In this document: piece by piece, positions 1 through 6,289 of the stretch
Numbering within the stretch: position 1 is the first letter of the stretch
Layout: each line of letters begins with the position of its first letter
Origin: CBIFWW01 sp966186435
GTDB taxonomy: Bacteria > Pseudomonadota > Gammaproteobacteria > Enterobacterales > Enterobacteriaceae
Assembly (NCBI GenBank): GCA_966186435.1
Contig: CBIFWW010000102.1
Span: 1 to 11,980 of the forward strand
DNA: 11,980 nt
Reading direction: 5' to 3'
Position numbers and translations under genes: made by a program
Notes under the pieces: model-generated
What the model was told of the DNA's origin: nothing
What the model saw: the letters and a program-made list of their open reading frames with translations, nothing else
Database searches by the model: none

Positions 1-1
1 A

Positions 2-61
2 TGGATGCGCATTATAGGGAGTTCTCGACGGCTGACAAGTAGAAATATTAAAAAAGTTTTT
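2..61 (-). promoter_or_regulatory. Ribosomal RNA operon P1 promoter with UP element, reading out of the window
   Basis: On the minus strand a -35 TTGTCA (38-33) and a perfect -10 TATAAT (16-11) are separated by 16 nt. The spacer end ACTCCC and the GC-rich discriminator GCGC after the -10 are the hallmarks of enterobacterial rrn P1 promoters, which are stringently controlled by ppGpp/DksA and the initiating nucleotide. The expected start is the A at about position 2. Directly upstream, 61-40 is almost pure A/T with A- and T-tracts, as in the rrnB UP element bound by the RNA polymerase alpha C-terminal domain. In E. coli the rrnG operon lies downstream of clpB on the same strand, so a 16S rRNA gene should begin a few hundred bases beyond the window. 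Fis sites may lie further upstream but I could not assign them. Confidence 0.88.
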
Positions 62-110
62 AAGTGCTTACTTTCCAGGCAGAATGGTCATATCAGCTCA
101 CTAAATAGAC

Positions 111-137
111 AAAAAAGACCTCTTTCGAGGCCTTTTT
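111..137 (-). terminator. Rho-independent terminator of clpB
   Basis: Read on the minus strand, an 11-bp stem (arms 137-127 and 122-112, one G-T wobble) closes a GAAA tetraloop and ends in a run of six T (116-111). It starts 15 nt after the clpB stop codon. It separates heat-shock transcription from the rrn promoter that follows. Confidence 0.9.
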
Positions 138-151
138 GCGAGCTAAATCAC

Positions 152-2725
152 TTATTGATGAGCAACGATGCGGCCATCCTTTACCACCAGCTGGATAGTT
201 TTCCCTGGAACCAGCTCCTCGGAGAGGAGTTGTTGCGCCAGTGGGTTCTCTATCTGTTGCTGAATGGCACGTTTCAATGGGCGTGCACCGTATACCGGAT
301 CGTAGCCATTGGCACTCAGCAATTGCAGCGCCTCTTCCGACATGTTGACTTCATAACCACGTTCTACCAGACGCTGATATAGACGATGCAGCTGGATATT
401 AGCAATAGAAGCAATGTGGCGTTCGCCCAGCGGGTGGAATACCACGACCTCATCTATACGGTTAATGAACTCAGGACGGAAGTTTTGGCTCACAACCGCC
501 AACACCATATCTTTCATATGGCTGTAATCCAGTTCGCCGAAGCGTTCCTGAATCAAATCCGACCCCAGGTTAGAAGTCATGATGACCACGGTATTGCGGA
601 AATCAACGGTTCTCCCCTGCCCGTCGGTCAGGCGGCCATCGTCAAGTACCTGCAACAGAATGTTGAAGACATCCGGGTGGGCCTTCTCAACTTCATCCAG
701 CAGGATCACTGAATAAGGACGACGACGGACGGCTTCTGTCAGATAGCCACCTTCTTCATAACCGACATATCCCGGAGGCGCACCCACTAAGCGAGACACC
801 GAGTGTTTCTCCATAAACTCGGACATATCGATACGCACCATGGCATCGTCGCTATCAAACATAAAGTTTGCCAGCGCTTTACACAGTTCAGTCTTACCGA
901 CCCCGGTTGGCCCCAGGAACAGGAAGGAACCAATTGGGCGGTTAGGATCCGATAATCCAGCCCGGCTACGACGAATGGCGTTTGATACTGCTTCCACCGC
1001 TTCATCCTGGCCAATCACCCGGGTGTGCAGCTCTTGCTCCATCCGCAGCAGTTTTTCGCGTTCCCCTTCCATCATTCGGGATACCGGGATACCGGTCCAG
1101 CGAGCCAGCACTTCGGCAATTTCCGCATCGGTAACCCGGTTACGCAGTAGGCGCATGGTTTTACCTTCCGCCTGGGTAGCCGCTGCCAGCTGTTTCTCCA
1201 GGTCGGGGATTTTCCCGTACTGAAGTTCAGACATGCGGGCGAGGTCACCGGCACGACGGGCCTGCTCGATAGCGGTTTTCGCTTGCTCCAGCTCAGCCTT
1301 AATAGTCTGGGTGCCGGAAAGTGACGCTTTCTCGGCTTTCCATTCATCTTCCAACTCAGCGTACTGGCGCTCTTTGTCAGACAGCTCGTCTTCCAGCATG
1401 GTCAGACGCTTCTGGCTGGCCTCATCGGACTCCTTACGCAGGGCCTGTTGCTCCAGCTTAAGTTGAATGATGCGCCGCTCCAGGCGATCCAGCTCTTCTG
1501 GCTTGGAGTCAATCTGCATACGAATGCTAGAAGCTGCTTCATCAATTAGGTCGATGGCTTTATCCGGCAACTGACGGTCCGCAATGTAGCGATGGGACAA
1601 GGTTGCTGCCGCCACAATCGCCGGGTCAGTAATCTGTACGTGGTGGTGCAGCTCATAACGCTCTTTCAGACCACGTAAAATCGCGATGGTGTCTTCAACC
1701 GATGGCTCAGCCACAAACACCTTCTGGAAACGGCGTTCCAACGCGGCGTCTTTTTCGATGTACTGACGATACTCATCGAGGGTGGTTGCACCCACGCAAT
1801 GTAGCTCACCTCGGGCCAGGGCAGGTTTCAGCATATTCCCGGCGTCCATTGCACCATCGGCTTTACCGGCCCCCACCATGGTGTGCAGCTCATCGATAAA
1901 CAGGATGACATTACCTTCCTGTTTAGAGAGATCGTTCAGTACCCCTTTAAGACGCTCTTCGAATTCCCCCCGGTATTTCGCCCCGGCCACCAGTGCGCCC
2001 ATATCCAGTGCCAGCACCCGGCGGCCTTTCAGCCCCTCGGGTACCTCACCATTAATGATGCGTTGCGCCAGGCCTTCGACGATGGCGGTTTTACCTACGC
2101 CAGGCTCCCCGATAAGCACCGGGTTGTTTTTAGTACGACGTTGCAATACCTGAATGGTACGGCGGATCTCTTCATCACGGCCAATAACCGGGTCAAGTTT
2201 GCCTTGCTCGGCGCGCTCGGTAAGGTCGACGGTGTATTTTTTCAATGCCTGACGTTGGTCTTCGGCATTTTGGTCGTTCACGCTTTCGCCTCCACGAATT
2301 TGTTCAATCGCCTTGTTAACAGAAGCCGTGGTTGCCCCAGCGGCTTTTAACAGATCGGCCAAGGTGCCCCGAGATTCCAGAGCTGCCAGCACAAACAGTT
2401 CTGAGGAAATGAAATTGTCACCCTGCTTTTGGGCAAACTTGTCGCAAAGGTTAAGGGTGCGCACCAAATCCTGGGAAGGCTGAACATCCCCACCGGTGCC
2501 TTCTACCTGCGGCAAACGGCTTAGTGCCTGCTCGATGGCCGTGCGTAGCTGGCCGACGTTAACGCCAGCGGTAGTCAGTAAAGGTGCAATGGATCCCCCT
2601 TCCTGCTTGAGCAAAGCGCTCATCAAGTGAAGAGGTTCGATAAATTGGTTGTCGTGCCCGAGAGCGAGAGATTGGGCATCGGCGAGTGCAAGCTGGAATT
2701 TATTAGTAAGACGATCCAGACGCAT
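152..2725 (-). CDS. clpB: ATP-dependent protein disaggregase ClpB (Hsp104 family)
   Basis: ClpB is a cytoplasmic hexameric AAA+ chaperone that pulls polypeptides out of aggregates together with DnaK/DnaJ/GrpE. The 857 residues match the E. coli length. In order: Clp N-domain (about 1-143); NBD1 with Walker A GEPGVGKT (about 206-213), pore loop AKYRGE and Walker B ILFIDE; the coiled-coil M-domain (about 410-530); NBD2 with Walker A GPTGVGKT (about 605-612), pore loop GYVGYEE and Walker B ILLDE. I chose the ATG at 2725 (MRLDRL) because it matches the E. coli N-terminus and follows GGGAGGAG; the ATG 12 nt upstream overlaps that ribosome binding site. Codon 149 is GTG (2281-2279), the position of the E. 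coli internal start that gives the shorter ClpB form without the N-domain. Transcription is from a sigma-32 promoter upstream. Confidence 0.98.
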   Translation of the reverse strand: MRLDRLTNKFQLALADAQSLALGHDNQFIEPLHLMSALLKQEGGSIAPLLTTAGVNVGQLRTAIEQALSRLPQVEGTGGDVQPSQDLVRTLNLCDKFAQKQGDNFISSELFVLAALESRGTLADLLKAAGATTASVNKAIEQIRGGESVNDQNAEDQRQALKKYTVDLTERAEQGKLDPVIGRDEEIRRTIQVLQRRTKNNPVLIGEPGVGKTAIVEGLAQRIINGEVPEGLKGRRVLALDMGALVAGAKYRGEFEERLKGVLNDLSKQEGNVILFIDELHTMVGAGKADGAMDAGNMLKPALARGELHCVGATTLDEYRQYIEKDAALERRFQKVFVAEPSVEDTIAILRGLKERYELHHHVQITDPAIVAAATLSHRYIADRQLPDKAIDLIDEAASSIRMQIDSKPEELDRLERRIIQLKLEQQALRKESDEASQKRLTMLEDELSDKERQYAELEDEWKAEKASLSGTQTIKAELEQAKTAIEQARRAGDLARMSELQYGKIPDLEKQLAAATQAEGKTMRLLRNRVTDAEIAEVLARWTGIPVSRMMEGEREKLLRMEQELHTRVIGQDEAVEAVSNAIRRSRAGLSDPNRPIGSFLFLGPTGVGKTELCKALANFMFDSDDAMVRIDMSEFMEKHSVSRLVGAPPGYVGYEEGGYLTEAVRRRPYSVILLDEVEKAHPDVFNILLQVLDDGRLTDGQGRTVDFRNTVVIMTSNLGSDLIQERFGELDYSHMKDMVLAVVSQNFRPEFINRIDEVVVFHPLGERHIASIANIQLHRLYQRLVERGYEVNMSEEALQLLSANGYDPVYGARPLKRAIQQQIENPLAQQLLSEELVPGKTIQLVVKDGRIVAHQ

Positions 2726-2763
2726 AACTCCTCCCATAAATGGTCAAAATTGCTACTGGAGAT

Positions 2764-2792
2764 TAAATGAGGTCATCCCTCAAATATTCAAG
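2764..2792 (-). promoter_or_regulatory. Sigma-32 heat-shock promoter of clpB
   Basis: On the minus strand CTTGAA (2792-2787) is followed after 14 nt by CCTCATTTA (2772-2764). This fits the RpoH consensus CTTGAA-N13/14-CCCCATnT with one mismatch. The predicted start is near 2757, about 30 nt before the clpB start codon. The promoter lies in the 128-nt gap after pgeF, so clpB can be induced by heat independently of rluD-pgeF. Confidence 0.85.
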
Positions 2793-2853
2793 GTTAATGA
2801 CCAAAATTATGGACAGGGAATTTATCCGTACTGGATCATCTTGATTCAGAAGG

Positions 2854-3585
2854 TTATATCAGCCAAATGAAACTTGCCATTCGGCCAGTAGTTCTGTCGC
2901 GACGCCAAGAGAAAAAATCGCTCTTTTCGGTGAAAGTGCAACGGTTACCGCCGTATACTTGGGTGATGCCTAAAGCCGCCAGGCGCTGGCGAGCGATTTG
3001 GTATAAATCCGCATAAAATTTATCGCCAGCGGAGCAGAATGCCCGGGCAGCCTGGGGATCCTTTTCCATAAAGGCTTCGCGCACTTCCGGGCCAACCTCA
3101 AAGGCGTCGGGACCGATGGCCGGCCCGAGCCAGGCCATGATATTTTCCGGCGAATCGTTAAAGTGGGAGACGGTTTGCTCCAGCACCCCGGCACACAGCC
3201 CGCGCCAGCCCGCGTGGGCAGCCCCCACTTCAGTGCCGGCCTTACTACAAAACAGCACGGGCAGGCAGTCGGCGGTCATCACGGCACACACCTGGCCAGG
3301 CAAATTGGTGTAAGAGGCATCGGCCCGCTTCGAGGCGTACTGCCCACCGGTGAGTGTTAATACATCTATACCGTGGACTTGCTCCAGCCATACCGGGGCG
3401 CCAGGCAGGCCGCCATCCTGGTAAAATTGCTGGCGGTTGATGCTGACGTGCTCAGGATTATCACCACAATGGGCACCCAGATTCATTGAATCCCACGGCG
3501 CCTCGCTCACGCCGCCAATGCGCGTACTTGAACAGGCACGCACATTATCGGGCAGCGGCCACTGGGGGATAATCACTTTAGTCAC
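2854..3585 (-). CDS. pgeF: Peptidoglycan editing factor PgeF (YfiH, YlmD/LACC1-family multi-copper/Zn enzyme)
   Basis: The 243-residue protein matches E. coli YfiH in length and along its whole sequence. The family metal-site residues are present: His71 (EQVHG), Cys107 (TADCLPV) and His124 (AAHAGWRG). In E. coli, YfiH is reported to stop wrong residues such as Ser or Gly replacing L-Ala at the first position of the peptidoglycan stem peptide; related family members act on purine nucleosides, and older annotations call it a polyphenol oxidase or laccase. It is cytoplasmic, with no signal peptide. The start is GTG (3585-3583), overlapping the rluD stop by 4 nt (GTGA), so it is probably translationally coupled to rluD. 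The only other choice would be an internal start, which would cut conserved N-terminal sequence. Confidence 0.95.
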   Translation of the reverse strand: MTKVIIPQWPLPDNVRACSSTRIGGVSEAPWDSMNLGAHCGDNPEHVSINRQQFYQDGGLPGAPVWLEQVHGIDVLTLTGGQYASKRADASYTNLPGQVCAVMTADCLPVLFCSKAGTEVGAAHAGWRGLCAGVLEQTVSHFNDSPENIMAWLGPAIGPDAFEVGPEVREAFMEKDPQAARAFCSAGDKFYADLYQIARQRLAALGITQVYGGNRCTFTEKSDFFSWRRDRTTGRMASFIWLI

Positions 3586-4562
3586 AGCCAGCTCACTTGA
3601 TCCTTGTGGGTTTCGAAGTCTTCTTTTAATACGTTGATCAGCTCTACCATGTCATCAGGAATTGGCGCGTGCCATTCCATTTGAATACCAGAAATCGGAT
3701 GGTAAAGACGCAACATAGTTGCATGCAACGCCTGGCGGTCAAATTTGCGCAGTACATCGATAAAGTGTTCGCTGGCCCCTTTTGGAGGGCGCGGACGGCC
3801 ACCGTAAAGCTGGTCGCCAACCAGCGGGTGAGTAATATGTGCCATGTGAACACGAATCTGGTGGGTACGGCCAGTTTCCAGACGCAGACGCAGACGCGTG
3901 TGATTACGGAAGTGCTCCATGATCCGATAATGGGTGACCGCTTGCTTACCCATCGGGTGAACCGACATATGGGTTCGCTTAGTTGGGTGACGGCTGATAG
4001 GCTCATCCACCAAGCCACCGCCGGTGATATGACCGATCGCTACGGCCTCATATTCACGGGTAATTTCACGTAGTTGCAATGATTCCACCAAGCGAGTTTG
4101 GGCTGGAACGGTTTTGGCAACCACCATCAAACCGGTGGTGTCTTTGTCCAGACGGTGGACAATCCCGGCACGAGGAACATCGACAATCGGCGGATAGTAA
4201 TGCAACAGGGCATTAAGGATAGTGCCATCCGGGTTGCCTGCGCCTGGGTGAACCACCAGATCGCGGGGCTTATTGATCACCAGGATGTCTTCATCTTCAT
4301 AGACGATGTCCAGCGGGATATCCTGAGGTTCAAAGCGGATTTCTTCTTCGATTTCAGCATCGATAGAGACAGATTCACCGCCCAGCACCTTTTCTTTAGG
4401 TTTGTCGCAGCGCTTGCCATTAATTTGCACGCGGCCGTCGAGGATCCAATCTTTTATGCGTGAACGAGAATAATCCGGGAACAATTCGGCCAAAGCTTGA
4501 TCTAAGCGTTGGCCAAGCTGTGTTTCGGACACGGTTGCGGTAAGTTGTACAAGTTGTGCCAT
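3582..4562 (-). CDS. rluD: 23S rRNA pseudouridine(1911/1915/1917) synthase RluD
   Basis: RluD converts three uridines of helix 69 in 23S rRNA to pseudouridine, late in 50S assembly. The protein has 326 residues, the E. coli length, and is nearly collinear with it. It has an N-terminal S4 RNA-binding domain (about 18-90) and the RluA-family catalytic domain with the motif HRLDKDTTGL, whose Asp139 is the catalytic aspartate. Other family blocks (RLETGRTHQIRVH and HPLVGD) are present. The ATG at 4562 agrees with the E. coli N-terminus (MAQ.VQLTATVSE). It is the first gene of a two-gene unit with pgeF and is divergent from bamD across 129 nt. Confidence 0.97.
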   Translation of the reverse strand: MAQLVQLTATVSETQLGQRLDQALAELFPDYSRSRIKDWILDGRVQINGKRCDKPKEKVLGGESVSIDAEIEEEIRFEPQDIPLDIVYEDEDILVINKPRDLVVHPGAGNPDGTILNALLHYYPPIVDVPRAGIVHRLDKDTTGLMVVAKTVPAQTRLVESLQLREITREYEAVAIGHITGGGLVDEPISRHPTKRTHMSVHPMGKQAVTHYRIMEHFRNHTRLRLRLETGRTHQIRVHMAHITHPLVGDQLYGGRPRPPKGASEHFIDVLRKFDRQALHATMLRLYHPISGIQMEWHAPIPDDMVELINVLKEDFETHKDQVSWL

Positions 4563-4595
4563 AACTGCTTCTTAGTTAACGTTGGGTTTTACGGC

Positions 4596-4623
4596 TTTGC
4601 CGTTTAATATAGTGTGCTATTGT
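4596..4623 (+). promoter_or_regulatory. Candidate extended -10 promoter of bamD
   Basis: TGCTATTGT (4615-4623) reads as an extended -10 (TGn plus TATTGT) with a weak -35 TTTGCC (4596-4601) 16 nt upstream. It would start near 4630 and overlap the divergent rluD promoter candidate. BamD is linked to the sigma-E regulon in E. coli, but I found no convincing sigma-E site here. Confidence 0.3.
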
Positions 4624-4635
4624 AGCTGGTCTTAA
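4606..4635 (-). promoter_or_regulatory. Candidate sigma-70 promoter of rluD-pgeF
   Basis: On the minus strand TTAAGA (4635-4630) and TATATT (4611-4606) are 18 nt apart, with a start expected near 4599, about 37 nt before the rluD ATG. The -10 matches five of six consensus bases and the -35 four of six. A short inverted repeat, ACGGC-TTT-GCCGT (4591-4603), spans the predicted start. This is consensus matching only. Confidence 0.4.
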
Positions 4636-4691
4636 TCGGGAGCTGGGATTTAATGTTCCCGTAAAAACATTCTGAGGAAAGTCAAAACGTC

Positions 4692-5429
4692 ATGACGCGC
4701 ATGAAATATCTGGTGGCCGCAGCCACGTTGAGCCTGGCTTTGGCTGGCTGCTCCGGCTCCAAGGACGAGGTTCCTGATAATCCGCCTTCTGAAATTTACG
4801 CGACTGCCCAGCAAAAGCTGCAGGACGGTAACTGGAAAGCTGCGATAACGCAACTGGAAGCGCTGGATAACCGCTATCCGTTTGGGCCTTACTCACAGCA
4901 AGTTCAGCTGGATTTGATTTACGCTTACTATAAAAACGCCGATCTGCCGCTGGCCCAAGCCGCCATTGACCGTTTTATGCGTCTGAATCCGACTCACCCA
5001 AATATCGATTACGTCCTTTATATGCGCGGCCTGACCGACATGGCGTTGGATGACTCTGCGTTGCAGGGCTTCTTCGGGGTTGACCGTTCTGACCGCGACC
5101 CGCAGCATGCCCGAGATGCCTTCAACGATTTTTCCAAAGTGGTTCGCGGTTATCCGAACAGTGAATACGTGACGGATGCCAACAAGCGCCTGGTATTCCT
5201 GAAAGACCGCCTGGCGAAGTACGAGCTGTCTGTCGCGCAGTATTACACTGACCGTGAAGCCTGGGTTGCTGTCGTCAACCGTGTGGAAGGGATGCTGCGT
5301 AACTACCCTGACACCCAGGCAACCCGCAATGGGTTGAAACTGATGGAAAACGCCTACCGCCAGATGCAGATGAATGCTCAAGCGGATAAAGTGGCTAAAA
5401 TCATTGCGGCAAATAGCGATAAAACTTAA
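4692..5429 (+). CDS. bamD: Outer membrane protein assembly factor BamD (lipoprotein)
   Basis: BamD is an essential part of the BamABCDE complex that folds beta-barrel proteins into the outer membrane. The 245-residue precursor has the same length as E. coli BamD and about nine in ten residues agree by eye. It begins with a lipoprotein signal peptide ending in the lipobox LAGC with acylated Cys20. Ser at the next position, not Asp, fits transport to the outer membrane by Lol. The mature part consists of TPR-like helical repeats (for example QLEALDNRYPFGPYS and AIDRFMRLNPTHP). The ATG at 4692 fits the E. coli start; GAGGAAA at 4674-4680 lies rather far upstream (about 11-14 nt). It is transcribed alone and ends in its own terminator. 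Confidence 0.98.
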   Translation: MTRMKYLVAAATLSLALAGCSGSKDEVPDNPPSEIYATAQQKLQDGNWKAAITQLEALDNRYPFGPYSQQVQLDLIYAYYKNADLPLAQAAIDRFMRLNPTHPNIDYVLYMRGLTDMALDDSALQGFFGVDRSDRDPQHARDAFNDFSKVVRGYPNSEYVTDANKRLVFLKDRLAKYELSVAQYYTDREAWVAVVNRVEGMLRNYPDTQATRNGLKLMENAYRQMQMNAQADKVAKIIAANSDKT

Positions 5430-5451
5430 TCACTTCTGCTACATAAATGTT

Positions 5452-5478
5452 AACGGCAGCCTTTGCGCTGCCGTTTTT
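5452..5478 (+). terminator. Rho-independent terminator of bamD
   Basis: A 9-bp stem AACGGCAGC / GCTGCCGTT (5452-5460 and 5467-5475) closes a 6-nt loop and runs into five T (5474-5478). It begins 22 nt after the bamD stop codon. Confidence 0.9.
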
Positions 5479-5622
5479 GTATCCGTAATATCGCCCCACG
5501 CTAATGCTTACCTTAACCGATAACTTATCAACTATGGCCTCTTAATAAACCAACCTCAAGAGAAATATCCTGCCAGGCGGCCCCTTCTCACAAAAAGAGC
5601 GGGTTGACAAAAAGTGACAAAA

Positions 5623-5674
5623 TATCGTGATAAACATCACACAATTTGACATTCCAGGAGGTATGCTGAGATTA
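5623..5674 (+). promoter_or_regulatory. Candidate CRP-dependent (class II) promoter of raiA
   Basis: CGTGA-TAAACA-TCACA (5626-5641) matches the CRP consensus TGTGA-N6-TCACA at nine of ten core bases, with A/T-rich flanks. Its centre (5633.5) is about 41 bp upstream of a start at 5674-5675, which is where the -10-like TATGCT (5662-5667) would start transcription. This is the class II geometry in which CRP replaces the -35. Alternative -35 elements TTGACA occur at 5604-5609 and 5646-5651, but neither has a good -10 at 17 nt. RaiA is a stationary-phase protein, so activation by cAMP-CRP is reasonable. Confidence 0.55.
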
Positions 5675-5704
5675 CCAAGACGGCAATGACAAGAGGTAAC
5701 ATTT

Positions 5705-6034
5705 ATGACAGTGAACATTACCAGCAAGCATATGGAAATTACTCCGGCTATTCGCCAGCATGTCGAAGACCGTCTCACCAAATTGGAAAAGTGGCAAACT
5801 CACCTGATTAATCCTCATATCGTTCTGTCTAAAGAACCGCAAGGGTTCGTGGCCGATGCCACTATCAACACCCCGAATGGCCAGCTTATTGCCAGTGCCA
5901 AACATGAAGATATGTATGCGGCAATCAACGAACTGATTGTCAAACTTGAGCGTCAGCTGAATAAAGTTCAGCACAAAGGTGAAGCCCGCCGTGCAGCGGA
6001 GTCCGTTAAGGACGCTACATTTGCGGAAGAATAA
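5705..6034 (+). CDS. raiA: Ribosome-associated inhibitor RaiA (YfiA, protein Y)
   Basis: RaiA binds the 30S decoding channel in stationary phase or cold shock. It blocks tRNA binding, stabilises 70S monomers and opposes 100S dimer formation by RMF/HPF. The 109 residues cover the whole short-HPF/RaiA fold and agree closely with E. coli RaiA (ITSK.MEITPAIRQHV; KWQTHLINPHI; KEPQGFVADATINTPNG; KHEDMY.AINELI; basic segment LERQLNK.QHKGEARR). The C-terminus stops at AEE, so the acidic tail is about four residues shorter than the 113-residue E. coli protein. The start at 5705 has AGAGG eight nt upstream (5692-5696). The gene stands alone between two terminators. Confidence 0.97.
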   Translation: MTVNITSKHMEITPAIRQHVEDRLTKLEKWQTHLINPHIVLSKEPQGFVADATINTPNGQLIASAKHEDMYAAINELIVKLERQLNKVQHKGEARRAAESVKDATFAEE

Positions 6035-6059
6035 TTCGTTAATCCAATACGACATGCAG

Positions 6060-6085
6060 CGCGCCTACGGGCGCGTTTTTGTTTT
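6060..6085 (+). terminator. Rho-independent terminator of raiA
   Basis: CGCGCC (6060-6065), loop TACG, GGCGCG (6070-6075), then TTTTTGTTTT (6076-6085). The short all-G/C stem with a T-rich tail lies 26 nt after the raiA stop and just ahead of the pheL promoter. Confidence 0.88.
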
Positions 6086-6088
6086 ATG

Positions 6089-6118
6089 TTGACAGTGTTA
6101 AAAGAGTACAGGTACTTT
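6089..6118 (+). promoter_or_regulatory. Promoter of the pheL-pheA operon
   Basis: TTGACA (6089-6094) is a perfect -35. It is followed after 18 nt by TACTTT (6113-6118), at the place where E. coli pheL has its -10 as I recall it. The -10 is poor here (three of six), so either the promoter is weaker or a neighbouring hexamer such as TTTAAT (6116-6121, spacing too long at 21 nt) helps. The start should be near 6125, about 22 nt before pheL. Confidence 0.65.
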
Positions 6119-6146
6119 AATACCCATCTCTAATATGGAAATGACC

Positions 6147-6194
6147 ATGCAACGACTCCCGTTCTTCTTCGCATTCTTTTTTACCTTCCCCTGA
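6147..6194 (+). CDS. pheL: pheA operon leader peptide PheL
   Basis: This 15-codon ORF encodes [15 protein letters not shown], with seven Phe codons in ten residues. It aligns without gaps with the E. coli leader [15 protein letters not shown]. When charged tRNA-Phe is scarce the ribosome stalls on the Phe codons, which frees the antiterminator. I chose the ATG at 6147 because it gives exactly the known 15-residue length and has GGAA about 6 nt upstream. Two further in-frame ATGs lie at 6135 and 6141 and would give 19 or 17 residues. The stop TGA lies just before the antiterminator segment. Confidence 0.95.
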   Translation: [15 protein letters not shown]

Positions 6195-6270
6195 TTGGGA
6201 GGCAATTCGTCATATAGAAAGAATGCGAAGACGAATAAACAGGCCTCCCAAACGGGAGGCCTTTTTTTTT
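6166..6270 (+). promoter_or_regulatory. Phenylalanine transcription attenuator: alternative leader RNA structures
   Basis: Two exclusive folds can be read directly. In the first, segment 1 within the pheL Phe codons (6166-6179) pairs over 14 bp with 6218-6231. This holds the segment TTGGGAGGC (6196-6204) in its loop and lets the terminator form. In the second, when the ribosome stalls on the Phe codons, TTGGGAGGC is free to pair with GCCTCCCAA (6243-6251). That takes the left arm of the terminator and allows read-through into pheA. This is the classical enterobacterial pheA attenuator, with exact complementarity in both structures. Confidence 0.93.
6241..6270 (+). terminator. Attenuator terminator hairpin in front of pheA
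   Basis: A 9-bp stem AGGCCTCCC / GGGAGGCCT (6241-6249 and 6254-6262) with loop AAAC runs into nine T (6262-6270). It ends 20 nt before the pheA ATG and is the termination half of the Phe attenuator. Confidence 0.95.
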
Positions 6271-6289
6271 AGATAAAAGAAGGTAGCCA

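Noticed and set aside
5..382. Open frame of 125 codons on the plus strand at the left edge
   Set aside because: It spans the rrn promoter, the clpB terminator and the antisense of the clpB 3' end, has no ribosome binding site, and encodes nothing recognisable.
386..2350. Several long open frames antisense to clpB (for example 1883-2350)
   Set aside because: They mirror the codon pattern of a highly conserved gene on the other strand. The minus-strand ClpB is certain.
4563..4691. Sigma-E promoter for bamD in the rluD-bamD gap
   Set aside because: BamD is linked to the sigma-E regulon in E. coli, but I found no GGAACTT-N16-TCnnA pair on the plus strand. GGGAACAT occurs only on the minus strand, facing rluD, with no matching -10.
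4893..5381. 162-codon open frame antisense to bamD
   Set aside because: It lies fully within the conserved BamD coding sequence, with no homology or start signals of its own.
6095..6110. Possible TyrR box in the pheL promoter (TGTTAAAAGAGTACA)
   Set aside because: The spacing between half-sites is too short for TGTAAA-N6-TTTACA, and pheA is controlled by attenuation.
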